This document shows, piece by piece, positions 7,262 to 13,852 of a DNA stretch of 24,744 nucleotides. Each line of letters opens with the position of its first letter. Positions within the stretch are counted from its first letter, which is position 1. The stretch comes from SIG307 sp964609025 (GTDB taxonomy: Bacteria > Bacillota > Clostridia > Lachnospirales > Lachnospiraceae), in contig CAZSQM010000030.1 in assembly GCA_964609025.1 (NCBI GenBank), positions 1 through 24,744 of the forward strand, given 5' to 3'. The notes under the pieces are model-generated. The model made no database searches. It was not told the DNA's origin and saw only the letters and a program-made list of their open reading frames with translations. A program made the position numbers and the translations under genes.

Positions 7262-9313
7262 TTATAATTTAATCTCGCCCTCCGTTATCATCCGACGGAG
7301 AACCTCCTTTACCCGTTCCACTGCCGTCATTATGTCGCAATCCTCAAACTGTACGCCTGCGACACTGATATGACCGCCGCCGCCCAGCTTTTCCATAACA
7401 ACCTGCACATTCACCTCGTCGATGGAACGCGCGCTGACATAAATCTTACCGCCAAACTGCGTAAATACAAACGACGCCATGACATCGTTGATATTTAACA
7501 GTTCGTTTGCCGCCTGTGCCGCCACTACCGTAGGGCTGTCAACTCCCTCGCTCTCCGTTACGGAAAACGCAAACCTTCCCTCAAAAATCTCTGCGGCCGC
7601 AATCGCCTTTGCCTTTGCATGATACTCCGGCAAATCGGTCCGGAACATCTTACGAATCCGGGTCACGTCGGCACCGTTTCTCCGCAGATAAGCCGCTGCC
7701 TCAAAGGTACGGACGCCGGTCTTCGTCAGAAAATTATTCGTATCAATCATAATACCCGCATACATCGCGTCCGCCTCTAACGGCTTCAGCTTTAAGCCCT
7801 CGCCGATATACTGAAGAATTTCCGCAACCATTTCACAGGCGGAGGACGCATACGGCTCAATATACGAAAGCACCGCGTTCGGAATTGCCTCTCCGGTCTG
7901 TCTGTGATGGTCGAGAATGACAATGGTACGCGTCATGGAAAGCAATGCCTCGCACTCGGTATAGTTCGGGCGGTTTACATCCACCACAACCAGTAATGTA
8001 TTGCTGTCCACAAGCTCCTGCGCCTTTGCGCTGCCGATAAACATATCGTCCTCATAATCCGGATTTTCCTGGAACTTGGCTAACATCGGACGGATGGAAC
8101 TGGTTACCTCGTTAATAACAATATGCACTTTTTTATTCAGAGTTTTTGCGATTCGGTAAACGCCGATTGCCGAACCGAGGGAATCAATGTCGCCGATGGA
8201 ATGCCCCATAATGACAACCTTGTCTTTGCCCTCGACAAACTCCTTTAACGCATGTGCCTTTACTCTTGCCTTAACCCGCGTTGTCTTTTCTACCTGAACA
8301 TTCGTACCGCCGTAATAGGAAATTTTATTGCCGTCCTTTACCACCGCCTGATCGCCGCCTCTGCCGAGCGCAAGGTCGATTGCGCCGCGCGCCAGTTCAT
8401 AACCGCCAAGGAAAGAATCCGCATTCACGCCGAGTCCCATACTAATCGTTACCACCGGAGCGTCGTTTCCGATACTGGAGCCGCGCACCTCCTCCAAAAG
8501 CGAAAACTTACTCGCTTCCAACTGCGCCAGATACTTGTGCTGGAATACAAACATATACTTGTCCTTTTCCAGCTTTTTAATAATGGCGTCGATGCTCACC
8601 ATATACTTGTTAATCTTACGGTCCACCAGTGCCGTGAGTAAAGAGCGTCTTACCTCATCGATACTCTCAAATACTTCCTCATAGTTATCAATATACAATA
8701 ATCCCGTAATGAGCCTTTGGTCTTCATTTTCCTTCTGAAGCGATACAATCTCCGTTTCATCGTACAGATACAAGGCAACAAGCTCGTTGGCATGCAACTC
8801 GGGCTCCTGCCACAATACATCTTCATCAAAGCTCGGTGTATTTACAACCCGCAGACATACTTCGTAATTCCGTTCCTTAATCTCTACATGGAGGGTAACG
8901 TCGCTCTCCACCGACGGCATATTCTCTCCGGTAATTTCCGGAATAATCTCCCGTATCTGTTTCTGCTTCGGCATCATTTCCGCCAAATCCATAAACTCGT
9001 CGTTTGCCCAGAGAATCATTCCTTCGGAATCCATAACCGCATAAGGAATTGCCAGTTCCTTTAGCAAGCGTCTCTGCACCTGACTGTATCCGGCGGCAAA
9101 CCGCACCAGTTCGGTTAAAATCAGCGGTTTCTTTACCAGATACAGCATAACCGCAATTATACCATAAACGATAACAAAAAACGCCATCACCGCTGCCGCG
9201 CGCCGATCCACCGTAAGTATACTTAAATTCATGCAAACCAAAAGCAGCGTAAGAATAATCGGCCAGTTCAGATAAAGCCGCAACGCTCCCTTTAATTTTA
9301 CTTTTCGTTTCAT
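7262..9313 (-). CDS. gdpP: Cyclic-di-AMP phosphodiesterase GdpP (DHH/DHHA1)
   Basis: Encodes 683 aa, full length for the membrane-bound enzyme that hydrolyses c-di-AMP to pApA and so affects osmolyte uptake and wall homeostasis. Two membrane segments (about 15-33 and 40-60) precede a PAS-like domain (about 80-160) and a degenerate GGDEF domain (about 200-335) without a GGDEF signature. The DHH phosphoesterase core has H371, D375 and D377 (GHSIGDIDSLGSAIG), D445 (VVVDVNRP) and D468-H469-H470 (ILDHHR), so the Mn-binding set is complete. DHHA1 ends in LGGGGHISVAG. Start ATG with AAAGGGAG upstream. First gene of the operon with rplI and dnaB. Its leader contains a repeat-rich element (9348-9647). 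Confidence 0.95.
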   Translation of the reverse strand: MKRKVKLKGALRLYLNWPIILTLLLVCMNLSILTVDRRAAAVMAFFVIVYGIIAVMLYLVKKPLILTELVRFAAGYSQVQRRLLKELAIPYAVMDSEGMILWANDEFMDLAEMMPKQKQIREIIPEITGENMPSVESDVTLHVEIKERNYEVCLRVVNTPSFDEDVLWQEPELHANELVALYLYDETEIVSLQKENEDQRLITGLLYIDNYEEVFESIDEVRRSLLTALVDRKINKYMVSIDAIIKKLEKDKYMFVFQHKYLAQLEASKFSLLEEVRGSSIGNDAPVVTISMGLGVNADSFLGGYELARGAIDLALGRGGDQAVVKDGNKISYYGGTNVQVEKTTRVKARVKAHALKEFVEGKDKVVIMGHSIGDIDSLGSAIGVYRIAKTLNKKVHIVINEVTSSIRPMLAKFQENPDYEDDMFIGSAKAQELVDSNTLLVVVDVNRPNYTECEALLSMTRTIVILDHHRQTGEAIPNAVLSYIEPYASSACEMVAEILQYIGEGLKLKPLEADAMYAGIMIDTNNFLTKTGVRTFEAAAYLRRNGADVTRIRKMFRTDLPEYHAKAKAIAAAEIFEGRFAFSVTESEGVDSPTVVAAQAANELLNINDVMASFVFTQFGGKIYVSARSIDEVNVQVVMEKLGGGGHISVAGVQFEDCDIMTAVERVKEVLRRMITEGEIKL

Positions 9314-9347
9314 ATCGTTCTCCCTTTATAAACCAATATGCACCTTC

Positions 9348-9574
9348 TCCGCAAAGGGCTTCGCTTCGCGCGCTGCTCTTCGCCTTGTCCGCAAAGGGCC
9401 CTCGCGAAACCTTCGTTTTCGCTCGGTCGCTTCGCGCGCTGCTCTTCGCCTTGTCCGCAAAGGGCCCTCGCGAAACCTTTGTTTTCGCTCGGTCGCTTCG
9501 CGCGCTGCTCTTCGCCTTGTCCGCAAAGTGCCCTCGCGAAACCTTCGTTTTCGCTCGGTCGCTTCGCGCGCTGC
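9348..9574. repeat. 66-bp tandem repeat array in the gdpP leader
   Basis: A unit beginning TCCGCAAAGGGCCCTCGCGA recurs with a period of exactly 66 bp at 9388, 9454 and 9520. Copies 9388-9453 and 9454-9519 differ by a single base (TTCG/TTTG); the copy at 9520 has one change (AAAGTG for AAAGGG) and breaks off at 9574. A shortened copy at 9348-9387 lacks the middle of the unit. The array is G+C-rich and has no stop triplet in the repeated frames of either strand, so several overlapping open frames run through it (22 residues per unit); I regard these as spurious. Confidence 0.9.
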
Positions 9575-9627
9575 ACCCGCCTGTCAGCACACGCCCATGC
9601 AAGCATGGCGGATGCTGACAGGCGGGT
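9575..9627. repeat. Long perfect hairpin (15-bp stem)
   Basis: ACCCGCCTGTCAGCA (9575-9589) is the exact reverse complement of TGCTGACAGGCGGGT (9613-9627). Within the 23-nt loop, CCATGC/GCATGG can form an additional inner stem. Neither strand has a following T-run, so it is not a classical intrinsic terminator. Confidence 0.85.
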
Positions 9628-9648
9628 ACAGCTTTGCCCTTTGCGGAC

Positions 9649-9677
9649 ATTATAACATATTTTCCCTTAGCTGTGAA
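9649..9677 (-). promoter_or_regulatory. Predicted promoter of the gdpP operon
   Basis: Minus strand: TTCACA (rc of 9672-9677), 17-bp spacer and TATAAT (rc of 9649-9654), with TG one base before the -10 (extended -10). The predicted start, about 9642, falls in the outer inverted end of the repeat element, so the first roughly 330 nt of the mRNA would be the repeat element before the gdpP ATG. Confidence 0.7.
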
Positions 9678-9691
9678 GTATTTCTTTTCTG

Positions 9692-10060
9692 CTAGCTGAG
9701 CATGCCGCCTGCCATGCCGCCGAGGCACACCGGTACCGCCACCCATAAAATATCGCTCATCGGCACATTCTGGGTACAGATTGCAATCGCCATGTAAATA
9801 AAGTAATATACGGCGCCGACCAACAGCCCCCACAAAAAACGGTTCACCTTCCGCTTTTTTCCCATCAAAAAGCCGCCGGCCGCCGGAGCCAGCAAATAGC
9901 CCGCTATCATTATTTTTGACACAATATCTTCCCCTAACCCGGATTTCAGCATAATAAATGCAATGATTACCAGAAAGAGTATTGTCACAAGTAAAGACGC
10001 GCCCAACGCCTTTGCCATTTCTTTTATCAGCTTCCCCTGTTCCATTTTTGTTTTCTCCAA
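9692..10060 (-). CDS. DUF3792 (YrzE / TIGR04086-like) membrane protein
   Basis: Encodes about 122 aa with four hydrophobic segments (approximately residues 18-38, 45-65, 73-93 and 100-120). Length, topology and the motifs AGYLLAPAAGGFLMGKK and GLLVGAVYYFIY fit the DUF3792/TIGR04086 membrane family of Firmicutes, whose Bacillus member yrzE sits beside yajC and tgt; both are nearby here. The function is unknown. The start is uncertain: a TTG at 10060 with GAGGGA upstream, or an ATG at 10045 (117 aa) with GGAG about 9 nt upstream. The gene is divergent from the PHP gene. Confidence 0.75.
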   Translation of the reverse strand: MEKTKMEQGKLIKEMAKALGASLLVTILFLVIIAFIMLKSGLGEDIVSKIMIAGYLLAPAAGGFLMGKKRKVNRFLWGLLVGAVYYFIYMAIAICTQNVPMSDILWVAVPVCLGGMAGGMLS

Positions 10061-10113
10061 CCGGATTTCCCTCTTTGTTTCTACTATATGAGAACAAGTT
10101 CTGTTCCATTCCC

Positions 10114-10142
10114 TTGTTGCACTACTTTTTTTGTGTTATACT
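10114..10142 (+). promoter_or_regulatory. Promoter for the PHP phosphoesterase gene
   Basis: Plus strand: TTGTTG (10114-10119), 17-bp spacer including a T7 run, and TATACT (10137-10142). It lies about 45 bp before the chosen ATG in the divergent region shared with the DUF3792 gene. A small dyad AGAAC-AA-GTTCT lies just upstream (10091-10102). Confidence 0.6.
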
Positions 10143-10187
10143 TTCACTAGCGTAACAAAAGGATTTTCAAAGAAAGGATTTCATGCA

Positions 10188-11045
10188 ATGATTGACCTTC
10201 ATGTTCATTCCAACCATTCGGACGGCACTCTTTCACCGAAGGAACTCGTACAGCTTGCCGTAAAGACCGGCCTTTCCGCCTTTGCGCTGACAGACCATGA
10301 TACGGTATCCGGCGTTGCCGAAGCAAAAGAAGCCGCCGCGGTATCTACGGCAAAGGGGCAGCCGATTACGGTAATTTCCGGCACCGAAATCTCCGCCGCC
10401 TACCAAAACAGGGATATTCACATTCTGGGACTTTTTATCGACGAAACCAATTCGGCACTTTTGGAGCATTTAGAACAGGCCGTCTGCGGGCGTGACCGCC
10501 GTAATGAAACAATGGCGGAACGTTTTCACGCGCTCGGCATTCCTGTTACATTAGAGGAACTTCGCCTTGAAAACCCCGATACGGTAATCACAAGAGCACA
10601 TTTTGCGAAATACCTGTTAGAAAAAAATTACGTAAAAACGCGGGAAGAGGCGTTTCAACGCTATCTTTCCTATGATGCCCCCTGCTTTGTACCCCGGGAA
10701 TATATGCAGCCGGAGCAGGCAATTTCGCTCATTTTAAACGCCGGCGGCATTCCGGTGCTTGCCCACCCTTTGCTTTACAAGCTCAAGCCAAAGGAACTGG
10801 ATTCCCTGTTAGAACGCCTGACCGCCGCAGGCTTAAAGGGCCTGGAGGTTTTTTATTCCTCCAATACCTCGTTTGAGGAAAGCATTGCTTACGGTCTTGC
10901 AAACCGTTTCGGGCTTTTCATGACCGGCGGCTCTGATTTTCACGGAAGCAACAAACCAAACCTTTTTCTCGGCACCGGCAGGGATCATAACCTCTCCGTT
11001 CCGGACAGCGTACTCCAGCCGCTGTATGATTATTTGAATCATTAA
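10188..11045 (+). CDS. PHP-domain phosphoesterase (TrpH/YciV-like)
   Basis: Encodes 285 aa from the ATG at 10188, chosen because AGAAAGGA precedes it; an upstream extension of 19 codons has no ribosome-binding site and overlaps the promoter. The PHP metal-binding set is complete: H5 and H7 (DLHVHS), D12, H37 (LTDHDT), E67 (GTEIS), H78, H138, H193 (VLAHP), D250 and H252 (GSDFHG). The C-terminal half includes the insertion typical of the TrpH/YciV group. Characterised relatives are trinuclear metal enzymes: 3',5'-nucleoside bisphosphate phosphatases or 5'-3' RNA exonuclease (RNase AM). The exact substrate is inferred only. A monocistronic gene between convergent yajC and divergent DUF3792, ended by a shared terminator. 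Confidence 0.9.
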   Translation: MIDLHVHSNHSDGTLSPKELVQLAVKTGLSAFALTDHDTVSGVAEAKEAAAVSTAKGQPITVISGTEISAAYQNRDIHILGLFIDETNSALLEHLEQAVCGRDRRNETMAERFHALGIPVTLEELRLENPDTVITRAHFAKYLLEKNYVKTREEAFQRYLSYDAPCFVPREYMQPEQAISLILNAGGIPVLAHPLLYKLKPKELDSLLERLTAAGLKGLEVFYSSNTSFEESIAYGLANRFGLFMTGGSDFHGSNKPNLFLGTGRDHNLSVPDSVLQPLYDYLNH

Positions 11046-11174
11046 ATACCTTCTTCGCGTCTGGCACGGTCGCTTGCGACAAAGACTTATATCCGAAACC
11101 AGCGAGAGGACTCTTTCTTTTATGCAAAGTTCCACAATTGGAAGCAACCTTTTGGCACCTGAATCCTATAAAGC

Positions 11175-11214
11175 AAAAAAGGTGCTGTCACCCTGACAGG
11201 GACAGCACCTTTTT
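11175..11214. terminator. Bidirectional intrinsic terminator (PHP gene / yajC)
   Basis: GGTGCTGTC (11181-11189) pairs with GACAGCACC (11201-11209), with CC/GG extending the stem past one bulged A. It is followed by T5 on the plus strand and preceded by A6, giving T6 on the minus strand. It therefore suits both converging transcripts. The 130 bp between the PHP stop and this hairpin holds no gene I can support. Confidence 0.9.
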
Positions 11215-11232
11215 ATCGCATCAAGTTTCCTT

Positions 11233-11571
11233 TTACTTTGCCTCTTCGGTTACAGGCTTCTCTACTTCTACAACAGCACGTTTCTGCATCGGAATACGGC
11301 AGTTCTTATTGTTACCGAACTCCACAATAATGACCTCATCCATCACATCGATTACTACACCGTAAAAGCCCGCAGTCGTTAAAACACTGTCACCGATTGC
11401 AATAGATGCCATCAGTTCATCCTGCTTCTTCTGCTGCTTCTTCTGAGGTCTGATTGCCATAAAATAGAACAGAAGTCCAAAGACGAGAATCATTACTACC
11501 CAATAAGTTAAAGTAAATCCCGCCGGAGTAGTGTTTGATGTCGTATCCGTCGCTGCCAAAAACTGAAACAT
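11233..11571 (-). CDS. yajC: Preprotein translocase subunit YajC
   Basis: Encodes 112 aa, a small single-span membrane protein associated with SecDF and the Sec translocase. A short extracytoplasmic N-terminus precedes one membrane segment (about 22-42, YWVVMILVFGLLFYFMAIRP), the hallmark RPQKKQQKK motif, and a cytoplasmic domain with GDSVLTTAGFYGVV. AAGGAGGA lies about 7 nt before the ATG. It is the last gene of the HPr-like/tgt/yajC unit, 30 nt after tgt, and is followed by the terminator at 11175-11214. The tgt-yajC order is widely conserved. Confidence 0.95.
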   Translation of the reverse strand: MFQFLAATDTTSNTTPAGFTLTYWVVMILVFGLLFYFMAIRPQKKQQKKQDELMASIAIGDSVLTTAGFYGVVIDVMDEVIIVEFGNNKNCRIPMQKRAVVEVEKPVTEEAK

Positions 11572-11601
11572 AAAGTCCTCCTTCTTGTGCTTATCGCACG
11601 C

Positions 11602-12738
11602 TTAATTTTCTTCCCCGGCTTCAAAGCCCGCAAGCTTCTGCCTTTTATACTCCGAAAAACGCTTCTGCTCAATTGCCTCGCGTATTTCCTCCATCATCTT
11701 GTTGTAAAAATACAAGTTATGCGTTACCAAAAGCCGAAGTCCCAACATTTCCTTCGCTTTCAGCAGGTGGCGGATGTACGCCCTGCTATAATGCCTGCAC
11801 GTCGGACAGCCGCAGCCTTCCTCTAAGGGACGGTCATCCAGCTCGTACTTTGCATTCAGAAGCGTCATTTTTCCGTGATTGGTATAAGCGTTGCCATGTC
11901 TTCCGTTTCTCGCCGGATAGACGCAGTCAAAAAAATCAACTCCACGCTCCACGCCCTCCAAAATATTGGCAGGCGTACCGACTCCCATCAAATACGTCGG
12001 CTTCTCAAGCGGCAGATACGGTACGGTTTCCTCTAAAATACGATACATTTCCGCATGCGACTCTCCAACCGCAAGTCCGCCAATCGCGTATCCGTCCAAA
12101 TCCAACTCGGAAATCCGCTTGGCATGTTCAATCCGAATATCCGCAAACGTGCCTCCCTGATTGATACCGAACAGCATCTGGTTCGGATTAATCGTATCCT
12201 CCAACGAATTCAGGCGCGTCATTTCCTTTTTACAACGCTCCAGCCAACGCGTGGTGCGAGCCACGGAATTCTCCATATACTCTCTGGTTGCCGGATGCGG
12301 CGGACATTCGTCGAATGCCATTGCAATGGTGGAAGCAAGATTCGACTGAATCTGCATACTCTCCTCCGGTCCCATAAAAATCTTACGTCCATCCACATGA
12401 GAGTTAAAATAGACGCCCTCTTCTTTTATTTTCCTCAGACCTGCCAGGGAAAACACCTGAAATCCTCCGGAATCCGTCAAAATCGGCTTGTCCCAGTTCA
12501 TAAAACGATGAAGTCCGCCAAGCTGCTTTACTACACGATCTCCGGGGCGTACATGAAGGTGATAGGTGTTGGAAAGCTCCACCTGCGTCCCGATTTCATG
12601 CAAGTCCACTGTTGATACGGCACCTTTAATGGCGGCAGCCGTACCAACATTCATAAACAACGGAGTCTGCACCGTGCCGTGAACCGTAACCAGCTCACCG
12701 CGCTTTGCATTCCCGTCCCGACAAATTAAACGATACAT
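11602..12738 (-). CDS. tgt: tRNA-guanine transglycosylase (Tgt)
   Basis: Encodes 378 aa, full length for bacterial Tgt, which exchanges G34 in GUN anticodons for the queuosine precursor preQ1. The catalytic base D89 lies in TDSGGFQVFSL and the nucleophile D271 in DFFDCVYPARNGRHG. Substrate-pocket motifs include FGINQGG and YAIGGLAVGE. The zinc site C309, C311, C314 and H340 (CGCPTCRHY ... THN) is intact. AAAGGAG lies just upstream of the ATG. It is the middle gene of the unit, 9 nt after the HPr-like gene and 30 nt before yajC. queA was not seen in this window. Confidence 0.97.
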   Translation of the reverse strand: MYRLICRDGNAKRGELVTVHGTVQTPLFMNVGTAAAIKGAVSTVDLHEIGTQVELSNTYHLHVRPGDRVVKQLGGLHRFMNWDKPILTDSGGFQVFSLAGLRKIKEEGVYFNSHVDGRKIFMGPEESMQIQSNLASTIAMAFDECPPHPATREYMENSVARTTRWLERCKKEMTRLNSLEDTINPNQMLFGINQGGTFADIRIEHAKRISELDLDGYAIGGLAVGESHAEMYRILEETVPYLPLEKPTYLMGVGTPANILEGVERGVDFFDCVYPARNGRHGNAYTNHGKMTLLNAKYELDDRPLEEGCGCPTCRHYSRAYIRHLLKAKEMLGLRLLVTHNLYFYNKMMEEIREAIEQKRFSEYKRQKLAGFEAGEEN

Positions 12739-12747
12739 TGTACTCCT

Positions 12748-12972
12748 TTAACAGACCGCAAACTTCTCCAGCAATCTTTCAAACGCCGAGTCCTCGCCGT
12801 GGCTGCATACCGAAACCGGGTTGGCGCAAAGCCCCAACACTCCGAGAAATGATTTTGCGTCTACAATAATACGGTTATACTTTACATCAATATCAAAACT
12901 GCACTTTTCTGCTGCGCTGACAAATTCCTTTACTGCTTCCGGTCCATTTAAACGAATCAAAGTGTTTTTCAT
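12748..12972 (-). CDS. HPr-like protein lacking the phosphorylatable His
   Basis: Encodes 74 aa from the ATG at 12972, chosen because AGGAGG is 9 nt upstream; another ATG 9 nt earlier directly abuts the Shine-Dalgarno. The second half, VDAKSFLGVLGL (38-49), matches the HPr signature around regulatory Ser46 (here S41). The segment corresponding to the active-site GLHARPA is instead LNGPEAVKEFV, with no His15 or Arg17 equivalent, so it cannot carry PTS phosphate in the usual way. It is the first gene of the tgt-yajC unit. A regulatory or scaffold role can be imagined but nothing here shows it. The HPr-fold assignment rests on length and the C-terminal motif. Confidence 0.7.
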   Translation of the reverse strand: MKNTLIRLNGPEAVKEFVSAAEKCSFDIDVKYNRIIVDAKSFLGVLGLCANPVSVCSHGEDSAFERLLEKFAVC

Positions 12973-13062
12973 ACTGCTCATCCTCCTTTTGTGTGCAACG
13001 TAAAAAAAACGTTTTCAACATCAAAAAGCCAAAAATGTGACTTCGGCTGGTTATAATTAGCA

Positions 13063-13091
13063 GTTATACCACTCTTTTCCAAATTCGTCAA
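13063..13091 (-). promoter_or_regulatory. Promoter for HPr-like/tgt/yajC
   Basis: Minus strand: TTGACG (rc of 13086-13091), 17-bp spacer and TATAAC (rc of 13063-13068), with TGG before the -10. It gives a leader of about 85 nt containing a long T-run flanked by AACGT/ACGTT (about 13000-13016). Confidence 0.8.
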
Positions 13092-13100
13092 TACCCTTTA

Positions 13101-13667
13101 TCAGAATTTTTTCCCAAGATTCTCCAAGATACGTGCGGCACTCGGCAGATAAACATTCGGAAGCTGCGTAGTTTCGTCGCCGTACATGAGCTTTGCAAAG
13201 TCACCGCAAACTGCGGAAAATGCCTCTGCCGTATACTTTACCTGAAGCTGCAGCGCCGCCAGATCAAACAGAAGCGGCATGACCGCCCGTCCCCATCCCT
13301 CACCTGTGCTTTCCACAAGGCTCGGCTGATTCAGGCACTCCGGCGTTATCTCGTACTTCACTCCCGTTACACGGTTGACGCAAAGAATATGCGCATACCC
13401 TTTTTCATCCTTCTCATAAAGCAGGACGCACTGCTCTCTTTGCACCGCAATATCCTTCTCCACCGAAAGTACGGAATTTGCCAGAAGACGCCCTGCGCCG
13501 TTTTCTGCTTCCGGCTTTTCCGTGAGCTTGTTCTCTGACAGTACTTTTACCAGACGGTCGATACTTGCCTGGTCCAAAACCTCGTTTCCAACCTTTTCCT
13601 TGGTGGTCAAAAAGCTCACTAAAGCGTCTATTTCCTCCTGTGAAAGTAATGCTCTGTTCTCGCTCAT
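13101..13667 (-). CDS. Uncharacterised protein with FliM/FliY-type N-terminal motif
   Basis: Encodes 188 aa; the ATG follows AAAGGAG by about 6 nt. The N-terminus contains LSQEEIDALVSFL (residues 8-20), closely resembling the LSQxEIDALL peptide by which the flagellar switch proteins FliM and FliY bind phosphorylated CheY. A weaker second copy, LDQASIDRLVKVL, follows at about 32-44. The rest (about 70-188) has no SpoA or CheC-like motif that I recognise and no membrane segment or signal peptide; it has LLYEKDEKGYAHILCVNRVTG and a mixed alpha/beta composition. It sits just downstream of a chemoreceptor gene but has its own promoter. A CheY-P-binding role is inference from one short motif. I do not recognise the family. 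Confidence 0.75.
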   Translation of the reverse strand: MSENRALLSQEEIDALVSFLTTKEKVGNEVLDQASIDRLVKVLSENKLTEKPEAENGAGRLLANSVLSVEKDIAVQREQCVLLYEKDEKGYAHILCVNRVTGVKYEITPECLNQPSLVESTGEGWGRAVMPLLFDLAALQLQVKYTAEAFSAVCGDFAKLMYGDETTQLPNVYLPSAARILENLGKKF

Positions 13668-13723
13668 TCCTTTCTCCTTTCCGTATACCGCTTTCTTTGG
13701 TACGCTATCCTTGTATCAGTTCC

Positions 13724-13752
13724 AGTATAGCAAAAAGCACCCCTGCCGTCAA
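13724..13752 (-). promoter_or_regulatory. Promoter for the LSQEEIDAL protein gene
   Basis: Minus strand: TTGACG (rc of 13747-13752), 17-bp spacer and TATACT (rc of 13724-13729). The predicted start is about 50 nt before the ATG. It shows that the gene can be expressed separately from the upstream chemoreceptor. Confidence 0.8.
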
Positions 13753-13816
13753 TAAAGAAGTCTTTGAAAATCCGGTCGGCATATCATATTAAGAATATTT
13801 CGGTTGCATTCTCCGT

Positions 13817-13834
13817 TTCCCGGCACACCGGGAA
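13817..13834 (-). terminator. Hairpin after the chemoreceptor gene, weak terminator candidate
   Basis: TTCCCGG (13817-13823), loop of four and CCGGGAA (13828-13834) form a perfect 7-bp G+C-rich stem about 19 nt after the stop of the chemoreceptor gene. Neither side has a proper T-run, so termination is uncertain. Confidence 0.35.
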
Positions 13835-13852
13835 CATGCTTCTCCCCGTTCC

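Larger units (their letters stand above)
9348..9647. repeat. Repeat element bounded by inverted ends
   Basis: TCCGCAAAGGGC (9348-9359) and GCCCTTTGCGGA (9636-9647) are perfect 12-bp inverted ends enclosing the 66-bp repeats and a long hairpin. No coding region is supported inside. No convincing target-site duplication is visible. The element fills nearly all of the 378 bp between gdpP and the upstream membrane-protein gene. It could be a non-autonomous mobile repeat or a structured RNA leader. Confidence 0.65.

Noticed and set aside
9348..9574. Possible CRISPR array
   Set aside because: The repeats are contiguous 66-bp tandem units with no unique spacers, and no cas genes are present.
10091..10102. 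LexA/SOS box (AGAAC-AA-GTTCT) near the PHP promoter
   Set aside because: Only two bases separate the half-sites, whereas the Firmicute LexA box needs four.
9310..10109. Long open frames on both strands through the 66-bp repeats (repetitive Arg/Ala/Lys-rich peptides)
   Set aside because: They exist because the G+C-rich 66-bp unit (a multiple of three) has no stop triplets. Frames are open on both strands, start sites lack ribosome-binding sites, and the longest overlaps gdpP and the DUF3792 gene in another frame.
11046..11174. Possible small gene or riboswitch between the PHP stop and the terminator
   Set aside because: No open frame with a ribosome-binding site, no conserved riboswitch core and only a 5-bp stem (GTCGC/GCGAC) were found.
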